Source of the DNA: Tetracentron sinense
Taxonomy: Eukaryota > Streptophyta > Magnoliopsida > Trochodendrales > Trochodendraceae
NCBI GenBank assembly: GCA_015143295.1
Contig: JABCRI010001478.1
Coordinates: 62,001 to 126,000 of the forward strand
DNA length: 64,000 nucleotides
Reading direction: 5' to 3'
Within the stretch, counting starts at the first letter, position 1; each line of letters begins with the position of its first letter. A program made the position numbers and the translations under genes. Positions 35,451 through 46,542 of the stretch are shown here, one piece after another. Under the pieces are notes generated by a model that was not told the origin of the DNA, ran no database searches, and saw only the letters and a list, made by a program, of their open reading frames with translations.

Positions 35451-36011
35451 ATTCATTGTTCTTATAATGATAAGGGATTGTTTAGGAAATGCAGAAGTTC
35501 CCATGTACTTGTAGTTGGAACTCGTTTGCTGGCAGCTTAAGTTAGTCTACAAAATGGGTTAGAATATCATGCAGTAATTGAATGTGATAGTATTGAATTT
35601 AGCTTTTATTTTAGGGGAATGTTTTCAGGTGTTTAGTCCTTTAAGCAACCGGTATGTTCAACAAGGCTTCTAGTCACCATGCTCTATTTTTCCTCAAGGA
35701 TAATTTGTTATGAATGTTCCATTACCCTCTCCTTATTCTTATTTTCTATTTTGTTTTTGTTGTTATTCTTTTGGTTCTATTCAGCCTTGATGATTGTAGC
35801 AATGAATCTGTTTAACGTCAAGCAGAATGTCAAAATCAAATTCAAAACCAAAGATAAGAAGGCATCGCATCACAGATTACCAAGTCTTAGCAGATATATT
35901 GGAACATTGATCGTATTTAAAAAATTTAGCCTCTGATAGGTTAAACTGCTTACACCTTAAACTAACAGGAAGGAAGACACACATATCAATAGAGTTGCAC
36001 CGCGTACTTAC
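35451..36011. other. Unassigned intron sequence
   Basis: AT-rich, no repeat or coding signal recognised. Its right edge is the donor GTAAGTAC of the LysM gene exon (36001-36011). Confidence 0.4.
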
Positions 36012-36257
36012 AACAGAATGTGATCTTGACTCAGCCCCTAAAACATCTGGTTCCCTTATGTCACTGAGTGCAGATTTCCACCGCATACTTCTGGATCCAT
36101 GATGATGTGCCTCCGATTCATTTAGAGCTTGACGTTTCAGATCTTCAGCCACTCTATTGTGGAAGGCACCAACTATGCATCTGATGCAAAACGCTATAAG
36201 AGGAACCAGAACTAGGAAATAACCAGTACGTTTATCCTGATAATAAGATGGACAAGC
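36012..36257 (-). CDS. LysM-domain protein, transmembrane exon
   Basis: Exon of 246 bases (82 codons, phase 0 at both ends) between acceptor CAACCTCAGCAG and donor GTTGTAAGTAC. It reads ACPSYYQDKRTG, then the hydrophobic segment YFLVLVPLIAFCIRCIVG, then a charged tail AFHNRVAEDLKRQALNESEA and HHHGSRSMRWKSALSDIREP. The hydrophobic run of about 18 residues looks like a single membrane span after the extracytoplasmic or luminal LysM part. Downstream in the gene the next exon is probably 22934-23074. Confidence 0.75.
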
Positions 36258-36385
36258 CTGCTGAGGTTGATATTTTTTATATATTTCCAAGTCAAATAAA
36301 ATATCAGCATTCAGCATTTAAACACCAGTAGAACCTATCACATAAAAGGAAAGTGCCTATGCAGCAAACATTTATATGTGCTTAC

Positions 36386-36556
36386 ATATATTAAATAATG
36401 GGAGGATAGCATGGTGAGAATCTTGTAATTTTTGTGTCCATCCAAAGAACTTTGACATCTTTCGTGTGCATCAATTCTAGGAACCCAACTTTTCCCAGTG
36501 CGACCCTGACAAGAACACAAAAGTTGTGATGCCTTAGGAGGCAGAAGCAGTCCAAA
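36386..36556 (-). CDS. LysM-domain protein, middle exon
   Basis: Exon of 171 bases (57 codons, phase 0 at both ends) between acceptor ATTTCAAATAG and donor ATATGTAAGC. It reads FGLLLPPKASQLLCSCQG, RTGKSWVPRIDAHERCQSSL and DGHKNYKILTMLSSHYLIY. A 128-base intron separates it from the transmembrane exon. No known domain recognised here; it links the LysM domain to the membrane span. Support comes from open frame, matching phases and good splice sites rather than from homology. Confidence 0.55.
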
Positions 36557-36911
36557 CTATTTGAAATTGGGCAAACCGCATTGAAGGACATCTGATCCAG
36601 AAGCAACATAAATGAAAATGGTTTTCAGATTGAATCTTAACTACTAGTCAACATTTATTCCTTGATATATTTCCACTAATAACTGAAAGACAGGTTTTAA
36701 TGTATTGTGAAATTTACCTACTAAAATAAATCATGCTAATACACTTTTTTTACTGTAAAAGCACACATATTTTTTTTTTGATCGGTAGAAACCACACACA
36801 AATTTGAATGTGAATCACCAAAATCTTGCAGCCTTGACATGTTCCCTCTAGTTATGAAAATGTAAATAGAAGCTAAGGATTGTACTTAAAAAAGAAAAGA
36901 TGACACCTAAG

Positions 36912-37359
36912 CATAGTTACCAGAGCGAGAAGCGAAAACGAGAAGCAAAGCGAAAGCGAGAAGCGGGAAGTGAGACTCAAAAAAACCTTAGGAAACGGGA
37001 AGCGAGAAATGAGATATAGGTTCCTCATTCCTATTAAGTTATTTATAGGTAGTTATACCTTTGATTTTATCTTATATGTGAGATTTTTGTAGAAAAGTAG
37101 GTGCCTTAGGTTTCAAACTGACGATACTTGCTTAGAGTCTACACCCTATGCTATAGATTGTGGTCTACCACATCACTTCACTCATACAGTTCCCTTTGAC
37201 TACTAGATGAGACGTGATGGAAGCGAGCTTCCTAGGAAGAGAGTCTGTTCGAGGAAACGAGCTTCCTAAGAAGCGAGTTTGTCCAATGAAGCAAATTTGG
37301 GAAACGAGCTTCTTGAGAAAAGAGCTTCCCACCTTGTACATAGCTTCCCGACAACTATG
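36912..37359. mobile_element. Non-autonomous hAT-like element, target duplication CACCTAAG
   Basis: Exact 8-base duplication CACCTAAG at 36904-36911 and 37360-37367; ends CATAGTTACC and, inverted, CATAGTTGTC. Inside are many GAGAAGCG / GAAGCGAG words near the left end and GCTTCC(C/T) words near the right, again like paired transposase-binding arrays. Located in the intron between the LysM exon and the middle exon. Confidence 0.8.
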
Positions 37360-38064
37360 CACCTAAGTTCTCTGCAGGTTTGACTAAAGAATGGTTTACC
37401 AACACTACACTGACATAGAAGGCACACAATCAATGAATGGGATCCACAAGTCAATAAGTACCACACCAGGGGGATCTTCTGTCCAATTTTCTCTACAACA
37501 TTTTCTAGATCATCTTTTTTCTTTTACGACCATGCAAAAAGAAAGGAAAATAATGGATGGTGGCAATCACTATTATGGATTGATATTTAGCCAAGAGATC
37601 TCCTAGTTCAGGCCCCTCAAATGGCACGTATCCACCACACGTATCAAAATGAGAATGGTAGATCGTCCTTCATGTCAAAGTAACAGGTACCTTGACTTTT
37701 TTCAATTCATAAATCAGCTTCAAAAAGCATACATAGTTCATACTTCATACACTTTGGCTTCATAATCACAAGGACCGACCTAACCTAATGAGAGGAGATA
37801 CCTACAATCTCTGGAAATTTGTACGAACCCATAATCAGTAAAAATACTTCGATCGTAGAGCAGCCTCATAAGAATAAGAAATTCACAAGTTTTTGTATAG
37901 TAAAATAATTATCGGTTGAACTTGCATACAATTTATGTTCTATAGAGTAGTGATAAAATCAAAACTAAGGATCCTTTAAAAACTAGTAATTTTGAATAAA
38001 TGAATAATTGTAGACATTTAAAGAGACCAGATTAATCTGAACATGTCAATCATTGAAAGCTCAC

Positions 38065-38212
38065 CATTTGACCATCTTCCGCACCAGAAAAAGGAATTTT
38101 AATGCGTTGCCCTTCCAAAACAAGATCAACATCTACTATATTCATATTAGCTGCTGCAATTGCATGTATGGACACCCCATACCGTTTTGAAATGGACGTC
38201 AAAGTTTCACCC
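38065..38212 (-). CDS. LysM-domain protein, LysM exon
   Basis: On the minus strand, after the acceptor GGTGATAG, the exon reads GETLTSISKRYGVSIHAIAA, ANMNIVDVDLVLEGQRIKIPF and SGAEDGQM, then donor GTGAGC. This is a complete LysM motif: the G(D/E)TL start, the YGVS turn, the N.(I/V) core and the G..(L/I).IP end. LysM domains of about 45 residues bind N-acetylglucosamine-containing glycans such as peptidoglycan or chitin. One base at the 5' edge belongs to a codon split with an upstream exon that I could not find; copia sequence starts 350 bases upstream. Together with the exons at 36386-36556 and 36012-36257 it suggests a membrane-anchored LysM protein. Ligand and location are not shown. Confidence 0.8.
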
Positions 38213-38735
38213 CTATCACCCAATATTTAAAAAATTAGTGAGTGTGTATATGAAATCAACAATTTGCAACATGCATTTACTCACAAGCACCCCCAAAGAA
38301 CACGTGTTTTAATCATAAATGCAGATAAATCATGGAAGAAATGAATATATTATTTGTTACTCTTTGATGACATGGACCAAGAATTGCTTGGTCATTTGTT
38401 GACCCTCTGATAGCTTTTGAACTTGAAATTTCCATCTCTGCAAGCATGGAATCCATGGTTTTAACATAAACCTCAAGTAAAGTAGGAATCAAAATATACC
38501 CAAATTGAATCTTTTCAAACAATATATAGTGTAGTCTTTTAGGGGAGTAAAGGCACATACCTTAAAACGCAACAGAATGAAGATCCGGGACGTATGATTG
38601 TATAACGTTGCTCGTCATAGGACATGGAGAGATTCAATCCCATACCCATTGGTACTATTAGAGTGACCACGCTTTCTAACCCTGTCCCAGTCGGCACTAC
38701 TAGAGTGACAACGCTTTCCACTCCTTAAATCCTCA

Positions 38736-39275
38736 GGGTGTGTTCGTTTGGCAAGAAAGTGAGGGAAAATAAAAGAAAAGTGAGTTTTTTTGCACATTTC
38801 CAGTATTCAATGCGCAAGTAAACACACTTTCCTTTTCTTACACTTTCTCAATAGTAACAACCTTACAATAACTTACTCCCAAAAACTTTCTCCATCTTTT
38901 GAAAGGAAATTTAAGTTTCTTTTCTATTTCCTTTTGGATTTCCAATACAATTCTTAGTTGGGTTTTATCCAATTTTCTTTTCTTCTCTCTATTTTCACTT
39001 TTTTCTTAACAACCAAAACAAGGGTTAGAGTGTGTTCCTTTGAAAAGAAAGTGGGTGAGAGAAATGAAAAGAAAAGAAAAGAAACTAAAATTTTCTTTCC
39101 AAATAACCATCAAAGATGGAGAAAATTTTTGGGAGAAAGTTTTTGTACTGCTGTCATTATTGAGAAAGTGTAAGAAAAGGGAAGTGTGTTTTCTTGCATA
39201 CCGAACGCTGGGAAAGTGCAAGAAAACTCACTTTTCTTTTACTTTCTCTCAATTTCTAACCAAACGAACACACCC
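38736..39275. mobile_element. Foldback MITE, PIF/Tourist-like, 540 bp
   Basis: Almost the whole element is one inverted repeat: GGGTGTGTTCGTTTGG at the left, its inverse at the right, and arms of about 270 bases that stay alignable (GAAAGTGAG, TTTTCTTACACTTTCTCAATA, AAACTTTCTCC). Flanking triplets are TCA (38733-38735) and TTA (39276-39278). The related copy D has an uninterrupted TCTTAGGTTTTG at the matching place, which shows the empty site and supports a TTA target. Confidence 0.8.
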
Positions 39276-39952
39276 TTAGGGTTTTGATAGAAACCCCTAG
39301 AGAATTACTCAAGCAACTAAAGAGTGAATTTGTGTGTTTAGTCAAAGTTTTCCTTTGCACAAGATGAGATTTATAGGATTATGTTGTTGCACACTCCTAG
39401 TTCAACTCCAACTCTTAATCTCCATCTAAGTGTCTAACTGTCTGGGTCTCATATGGACAACCTACACGATACCAACACCAACATACTCTCACTCGTCCAT
39501 AGTAGAACACAATAATGATATTCTTATCTTATCCAACACGGGTATTCTCTTCATTCAAGGAAATAAAGCGTGCGACCAACAGGAGTTTATCCTCCAGCGA
39601 GAATATTCTACCAAATTTCTATCTAACTGAGAGAACACATCTCATCTCCAACAACTCATACTTGCCCTAGACACATCGGGCCACATCGGATTGAGTGTTT
39701 TCTAATCCCTCATAAGCTGACTCAAAATAATGTTCAACTCAATACACAACACATGAAATTCTAAATGAAAAAAAAAGCACATACTTGTACATATAGTAGA
39801 ATGTACTATAATTTATAACAAAACTTGCAAGAAACAAATAGATTTGTTAGCAAAAGCTCCAAACATTATGTACGATTTCTCAAAAGAATGTGATACCAAA
39901 TAGCCTTCCTCAATTCCTCATGTTGCTTAATATCAGTCGAGTTACTTTCCAA

Positions 39953-40254
39953 CTCTGTGACAAAAAACTCTGTTTTTTCAAAAATTCGCAAATTATTCGT
40001 GCACTTTTGCTTTGCCGAATTATTCGCGAATTATTGCATTCTCAAATTATTGGTGAATTATCTGCAAATTTTCCAGATTATTCCCGAATTATTTTCTCAA
40101 ACTTGGCAAAAAACTACTTATTTTGTATATTTTTTAATCAAATTGTTCGGTATATTTTTATTGTTATTTTTATTAATTTATTTTTTATTTGTTACGAATT
40201 TTTCCGAACTTGACCTTTCCCAAATTACTCCCGAACCCCGACTTTGTCACTATG
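39953..40254. mobile_element. Non-autonomous hAT-like element, target duplication CTTTCCAA
   Basis: Exact 8-base duplication CTTTCCAA at 39945-39952 and 40255-40262. Ends CTCTGTGACAAA and, inverted, CATAGTGACAAA. The related copia copy B has CTTTCCCAGTCATG without the insert (about 42779), so the empty site is visible. AAATTATTC / GAATTATTC words repeat about eight times inside. Confidence 0.75.
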
Positions 40255-41271
40255 CTTTCCAATCATGTCCCTTTAGACCTTATCAATCTTAGCCATAGGT
40301 AACATGCTAGAGTTATTAAACATCAACCTCTACCTGACAACAAAGTCACCAGTCACTAAGGGCATAAAAGTTACCAACACAATCAATATACTCTCACTAC
40401 AAGGAAACAAGGATTCATTCTCTTATTAGTGTAGGTAAAACAAGTCGTTTTATAGCACATGTATAATTTACAGGCGACGATGGAGCTCTATAAGAGTTCG
40501 TCAATATCAAAACCGTACGGATCTTAGTCTAGTCACATGTCAAGTGCCTAACCTGGCCTCTTTAATCCAATTGCTAGCTAAAGCATCTGATTGAAACCTT
40601 ACATCCGGCTTTCTCAGGCTTTATGATTCTGGTGGAACATGAGACACGAACAATTCCTATGAATCTCATCTCGACACTTTTTGAGGCGACAATTTGCAAC
40701 TCCGTATTCATATTTATTGCATTATAACATATCAACTTGCCACTTTAGGCATTAGAATGTGTAGTGCATGTCTCGTACTACTGGCACCCTATGTGCCAGG
40801 GTGGTCATCGTGTGAGGAGATGGCCTTGCTTGATGGTGAAGAATGCACATTCCATGTTAAAGAGTACATGGTCAACAATATGTGAGAGCATATTCCATAT
40901 ATAGAAAAACAATATCCGAGAGTAATTACAAGAAATCTAAAGTTTCATTACAAACACTAACATCTACGTAGCCCCAAACTCCAAACATGAGTACAAATGC
41001 CGAGGTATAGGCTTAGTAAAAGAATCTGCTATCATCTAGCATATAGAAATATGTCTTAGGATCACCTCCCCTTGCGCAACCACATCTCAAATGTAATGAC
41101 TGTCAAGGTGTTATCATCTATCAAAGCACACATGAATGATTCCCCATCAATCTCAAATTGACGATGAGGTACATATCCATGTTTGCTTCTACGAAGTTTA
41201 GGATTATTAGAGTCATCTAGTGGAACACTCCCACTATCCCCTATGATCGACGAAGCACCAGAAAAATCATT

Positions 41272-41289
41272 CCCCCCCCCCCCCCCCCC
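41272..41289 (+). repeat. Run of 18 C
   Basis: Homopolymer inside the decayed copia copy A; its length may be unreliable in the assembly. Confidence 0.7.
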
Positions 41290-44200
41290 ACTCTCATTAA
41301 TTTATAGGTGGGGAGTCATTTTCTGGTTCTATTTGTGGCTCCACCAACTCGTAGAACTCATGTGACATCCAAGCTTTCTTCCTTCTTGGAAAATCATCCT
41401 CGATGAAATTCACATCTCGCGCCTCAATTTCCACTCTCTCACTACTACTTTGTTTATAAATAAAGATAAAGTCTTTGAAATAATCTAAATATCTTATAAA
41501 AGTGCACTTCTAGGCTCTCATGCCTAACTTTTCAATCTATTGGAAATGAACGTAAACAAAACTAGTCGACCTCAAGGACGTAGATTACTCAATTTAGGTT
41601 TTCTACTGGTCCATAACTCATAGAGGGTTGATGGAAGGAATTTAAAGGGCACCCAATTGAGAATGTAGGCTGCAGTCAAAAGCGCATTTCCCCAGTTATT
41701 AATTGGGAGATTTGCTAACGCCATCATTAGTCTCCCGTGTCTAATAGGATTCTATTCCTCCTTTCTACAACGCCATTTTGTTGCAGAGTAAAAAGAATTG
41801 TCAATTATTTATTGATCCCCTTTTCTTCACAGAGCCTCTTCAAAGTCTCTGACAAGTATTCGCAACCACAATCAGTCCTGAGGGACTAAATTTTCCTTTC
41901 ACATTTATTTTCAATGCTTTAAATCTATGCAAGATCAAGTAAACATAACCATATCGCGAATAGTTGTTTATAAATGTAATGAAATAGGGGGCATCCCTTT
42001 ACACAGTGGAATGAAGATCTAGTTGTGTCACATTGCTCGACATGGGAGATGGAGAGACTCGATCCCGTCCTCGTCGACACTACTAGAGTGATCACGCTTT
42101 CCACACTTTAAATCAGTATGATTGAAAAAGAATCCTCTAGAGAAATATCCAAGCAACTAAAGACATTATTTGTATGTTCAGAGAGAGTTTTCCCTTTGCA
42201 CAAGATGAGATTTATAGAGTCGAATTGTTGCACACTCCTAGTGCAACTCCAACTCTCAATTTCCATCTAAGTGGCTAAATGTGTGGGTCTCATATGGACG
42301 CCTTACACGATACCAACACCAACGTACTCTCACTCATCCATAGGACACAACAACGATATGCTCATCTTATCCAACACGAGTATTTTCTTCATACAAGGAA
42401 ATAAAGCGGGCAAACAACGGAAGTTTATCTTATAGATTGAATATTTTGCCACGTCTCCATCTAACTAATAGAATACATCTCATCTCCAACAACTCCTACC
42501 CTAGACACATTTGGCCACATCGGATTGAAAGTTTTCTAATCCCTTATGAGTTAAGACTCAGAATAATGCTCAATCCAATACACAATACATGAGCTTCAAA
42601 TTGAAAACAAAATAGAGTATATAAACTTCCAATAGAATGTATGATAGTATATAATATAACTCACAAAAAACAGATAAATTTGTCAACAGAAGCCCAAACA
42701 TTGTGTAAGGTTTCTCAAAAGAATGTGATACCAAATAGTTTTCCTCAATTCTTCATGTAAATCAGTATCACTCGAGTCACTTTCCCAGTCATGTCCCTTT
42801 AGATCTTATCAATCTTAGCCATATGTAACATGTTAGAGTCAGTAAACATCAACCTCTACCTCACAACATAGTCATTAGTTACTAAGGGCATAAAGGTTAC
42901 CAACAACCAACACACTCACACAATAAGAAAAAGGGTATTCATTCTCTTACTATGTAGGAACAACAGGTCGTTTTATAGCACATGTAATATGATTTACATG
43001 CTACGGTAGAGCTCCATAAGAGTTCATCAACACCATACTGATCTTAGTCTAGTCACATGTCAAGCACCAAACCTGACCTCTTCAACAGATGCAAGCTTTG
43101 ATTGAAAAAGTTCACATCTGACTTTCTCAGGCTTTATGGTTCTTGTGGGACCTATGAATCATGATTGATTCCTATAAATCTTGTCTCAACACTTTTTGAG
43201 GCAACAATTTGGAACTACCATATTCATATTTATTGCATCATGGCATATCCACAATAAACTTGTCCCTTTAGACATTTGAATGTGTAGTGCATGTCTCATC
43301 TTGCTAGCACCCTATGTGTTAGGGTAGGCATCGTGGGAGGGGATAGCCTTAATCTGGTGATGAAGAATAAACATATGAGGTTGCACATTGTAAACAATGT
43401 GTGATAATATATTCCATATGTTGAAAAACAATATCCAAGAGTGATTACAAGAAATCTAAAGGTCTATTACAAACACTAACATCTACAAAATGCTAAACAC
43501 CTAATATGAGTCCGATACAAATCACAAGGTATAGACTTAGTTAGAGGATCTCCTATCATCTGGCTTGTAGAAATGTGTTAGGATCATCTCCCCTTGTGCA
43601 ACCATTTTTCAGTAGCAACTATTAACTTCATAACGTTTCCATCTATCAAAATGTCAGCATCAATGACAATAAAACTTTTCCCACTTCATTTTACATACAC
43701 ACAATGGTCCTCTTCCATCATAGTAAACTCATAAGTAATAGTCCGATGGAATCGAAAGTACCATTGCCTAGATGATTGCTTTAAACCATAGAGAGACTAT
43801 TTAACCTTGTAATCCTTGCGCTCATATTCTTCTACTTTAAAGCCTACAGGTTGATCCATATAGATCTCATCCAAGTCTCAATTGAGAAAACGTTCATCTG
43901 GAAAAGTTCAAGTCCAAATGTGCGACAATAACCAAAATGAGGCGAACTAAGGTGAGTCTCACTACTGGTGAGAATGTCTCCTCATTGTCAATACCTTCTA
44001 TTTGGGTATTATCCTTTCTCCACCAGAAGGGCCTTATATTTATCAATAATCCATCTGCCTTTTGCTTGATTTTTAGGACACATTTGTTACCAACAGTCTT
44101 GCGTTCAGGCTAAAAATCAACAAGTTCCCAAATTGGTTCTTTATCATATAGAACTTATCTCATATGCATAGCAGATGTCTATTGTTTAGAAGTAGGTAAT

Positions 44201-44870
44201 GAAAAGCACACATGAATGGTTCCTCTTCAATCATAAATCGACGACGAGGTACATATCCAAGTTTGCTTCTAGGATAGACAGTGCAACAGAGGGAACATTC
44301 CCTCCAACCTATTTAATGTGAGGGTTCGTCATAAAGCTACCTATTTCATCACATTTATAGACGACTTTTCGTGGTATAGTTATGTTTATTTGATCTCAAA
44401 TATTCACAAGTGAAATGGCCTAACTTTCCACAATTGTGACACACCATCTTTGACTTGTCTTTCTTTTCAACACACTTTCCTATGCGGCTAATATAATAAA
44501 ATTGTAGGTAAATGAACATACTTTTATGTAGCAGAATGAAGATCCGATCATGCCATTACCCCTAATTTTATGTTCGTAACTGTAGGGCGTCTATATAGGA
44601 CCCACACGGTCAAACACTTTGATGGAGATTAAGAGTTGGAGTTGCATAATCTTATCTTGTACAAAGGAAAAAACTCTTAGCACACAAATTCTCTATTTAG
44701 TTGCTGGAGTAATTCTCTAGGAGTTCCTGTCAAAACCTAAGATCTAAGGTGTGGAAAGTCGTGGTCATTCTAGTAGTGCCAACGAGGACAGGATTGAATC
44801 TCTCCATGTCCACGAGCAACGTGACAAGACCCAGATCTTCATTCCGCTGCTATAAAGGTATGTGCCATTG

Positions 44871-45240
44871 CTCCCCTAAAAAGACTACATAGAGAGACCT
44901 CAATTTGAAGGGAGAAAGAGAATTACAGAATAGTCTAGTACCTCAGTAAGTCCTCGAAATCGCTTCTTTAACGAACTCTTCTTCTTTTCGAACGAATTCA
45001 AGTAGAACCTGCCCAAAAAAATAATAAATAAATAAATTTTCAATAAAAGAAAAGCAACAAAATCGATCTAAAGCCGACACCTGAGAATTCAAATCAGAAA
45101 ATGGAGCAGAACCTCTGAGAAGGACTGGTATTGTTTGGAGCGACTCGAAGAACCCTAAATTTAAGAAAAGGGAATTCTCCTTTCAGGCTGAACTTCGTTT
45201 CCATCACATACGAGCAAAAGTGACACTAGTTCCTTTCTTT
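44871..45240 (-). other. Possible 5' leader of the LysM gene
   Basis: Unique-looking sequence. On the minus strand there is a plausible 71-base intron (donor TCTCAG-GTGTCGG at 45080, acceptor TTTTTGGGCAG at 45010) between short non-coding exons. It lies upstream of the copia cluster in gene orientation, so it could be the promoter-side end of the gene. Weak evidence. Confidence 0.25.
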
Positions 45241-45328
45241 GGTTCTTCTTCATTCTGATTTCAACAAAATATCTTCGAAGCGAAAACGAAAAAAACAAAA
45301 TTTTGTTAATCTTAATTATGGGAAGCCA

Positions 45329-45402
45329 TGGTCCCGGCGGGGCTCGAACCCGCGACCTTCGGCTCATAAGACCAACGCTCTAACCAACTGAGCTACGGGA
45401 CC
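45329..45402 (-). tRNA. tRNA-Ile (anticodon UAU by folding)
   Basis: A 74-base cloverleaf on the minus strand: acceptor GGTCCCG/CGGGACC, D stem GCTC/GAGC, A box TAGCTCAGTTGG, anticodon stem TTGGT/GCCGA with loop CTTATGA, variable AGGTC, T stem GCGGG/CCCGC, B box GGTTCGAGCCC, discriminator A. The folded anticodon is TAT (45366-45368). Two wobble pairs lie in the anticodon stem, and position 37 is G where an adenine is usual for this isoacceptor, so the identity is less sure than the tRNA call. A T run 29 bases downstream (45297-45300) can serve as terminator. No CCA is encoded, as expected for a nuclear gene. Confidence 0.8.
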
Positions 45403-45643
45403 ATTTGTTAAGATTTCCTCTGTTTATATTTATCAAGGTTGCTATTCTTTCAAAGTCACATTACATTTTTAAGTAACAAACCAACCATCAATTCAGATTG
45501 GTGAGAGTAGGTTGCATCCTAAATTTGTTTTACAGAGCACAAAATCACAAATCAATGTAGATTTTGGAATTGCATTACGATACAATTAGGGTGGCACCCA
45601 TAATCGAGATATCCTAGATATATCGTGAGATTGCACTGGGTAC
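45403..45643. other. No feature seen between tRNA and solo LTR
   Basis: AT-rich sequence without recognisable gene or repeat; it contains the tRNA upstream flank on the minus strand and the left target copy GGTAC at its end. Confidence 0.5.
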
Positions 45644-46542
45644 TGTGGGGGGAAATTACCGAAGGGACACGCGTCAGCAGCAGCTCTTCCCAAGTTCTGA
45701 TGTACTGGTAGAAGATTGGAGTGGAGGGTGTGATACCCTGACCTGTACTCCGATGATTAAGTCAGCAGGTGTAGAAGATGATGAATAGTAAGTAAATACA
45801 GAAAGTTCGAAGGTCTTAGCTCCCAAAAAATCCTCCCTTGTACACTGTTTTTCTCTGGTTTATATAGACCACCATGGCCATGGCCATGGGTGCCCATTGA
45901 TGTCCATGCATCCCTCGAATCCCTGATGTGTACTTTAGTAATCATTTTAGATAGATCTCCCGGCCATTCGTACTGCACGCGCATCTGCACACAAAAGGAA
46001 CAGGCAAAGAGTAGGAACTCGTCCGAGGTGACCGGCATTAAATGCAGCATTAAATGCCATTTAATGCCAAGACAATGTTACCCACCTACCATCGTAGAGG
46101 TAGGATCAGTCCCAGACGACTGGGCAGCAACGCCAGATCTCATCACGTGTTTAGGATTCGCGATCGTGGACAATAAGACGACGGGTACGTCGTCAGAATG
46201 AGGACGTGATCGTCGTTCACAAGACCACGGGTCCGTCGTCAAAGTGAAGACGTGATCGTCGTTCACGAGACCACGGGTCCGTCGTTAGAGTGAAGACGTG
46301 ATCGTCGTTCACGAGACCACGGGTCCGTCGTTAGAGTGAAGACGTGATCGTCGTTCACGAGACCACGGGTCCGTCGTCAGAATGAGGACGTGATCGTCGT
46401 TCACGAGACCACGTTCTCGTGGTTCATACGACCACGGGCCCGTCGCCGAGGAGACGACGGAAATGAGCTCAAACGATAACACCACACTGAGGACGAGCTC
46501 GTTGTTACCATACTTAGGTTTTTGCGAAAATTACCCATTACA
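45644..46542 (-). mobile_element. Solo LTR, 899 bp, target duplication GGTAC
   Basis: From TGTGGGGGGAAATTACC to AAATTACCCATTACA, flanked by GGTAC at 45639-45643 and 46543-46547. Promoter on the minus strand: TATA box GTCTATATAAACC at 45857-45869, with a 46-base tandem repeat array upstream (46203-46432). No internal region. Confidence 0.85.
45857..46460 (-). promoter_or_regulatory. LTR promoter with 46-bp repeats rich in GACG/CGTC pairs
   Basis: Units start GACGTGATCGTCGTTCAC at 46203, 46249, 46295, 46341 and 46387 (exactly 46 apart), each also holding CCACGGGTCCGTCG. Partial units flank the array. Words such as GACGTGATCGTC and CACGGGTCCGTC are partly self-complementary. The TATA box is at 45857-45869 and CCATGGCCATGGCCATGG lies between. 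Confidence 0.7.

Larger units (their letters stand above)
23075..36011 (-). other. Probable 12.9-kb intron of the LysM gene, filled with transposons
   Basis: Bounded by a strong donor (GTAAGTAC, ending exon 36012-36257) and the acceptor before 23074. Contents in order: a SINE, a second SINE-like piece, a solo LTR, a copia element with an hAT insert, a foldback MITE, two LINE relics and unassigned sequence at 23700-25075, 27599-27906 and 35450-36011. If the last exon belongs elsewhere, this is intergenic. Confidence 0.5.
38560..44870. mobile_element. Cluster of decayed Ty1/copia copies
   Basis: Three related pieces. Copy A (about 38570-42000, minus): LTR-like sequence 38570-39660, 3' region, then the post-integrase linker and integrase end (41160-41950, QNGVVERRNR). 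Copy B (about 42005-44500, minus): LTR-like 42005-42640, 3' region, reverse transcriptase (about 43680-44110), linker, and a gag zinc knuckle (CHNCGKLGHFTCEY, about 44400-44460). Copy D (about 44523-44860, plus): LTR-like, inverted relative to A, with TATATAGGACC near 44592. All heavily broken and old. A carries two MITEs. Confidence 0.65.

Noticed and set aside
38313-38460. Possible extra LysM-gene exon (MEISSSKAIRGSTNDQAILG)
   Set aside because: Its best donor leaves a phase that does not fit the LysM exon, and the acceptor is weak; left out of the gene model.
45161-45367. Open frame MSRRSRVRAPPGPW... as a protein
   Set aside because: Its first half is the tRNA gene read as protein.
46203-46432. 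Regular 46-base repeats considered as a CRISPR-like array
   Set aside because: The whole unit repeats, with no unique spacers; plant nuclear context and LTR ends explain it.
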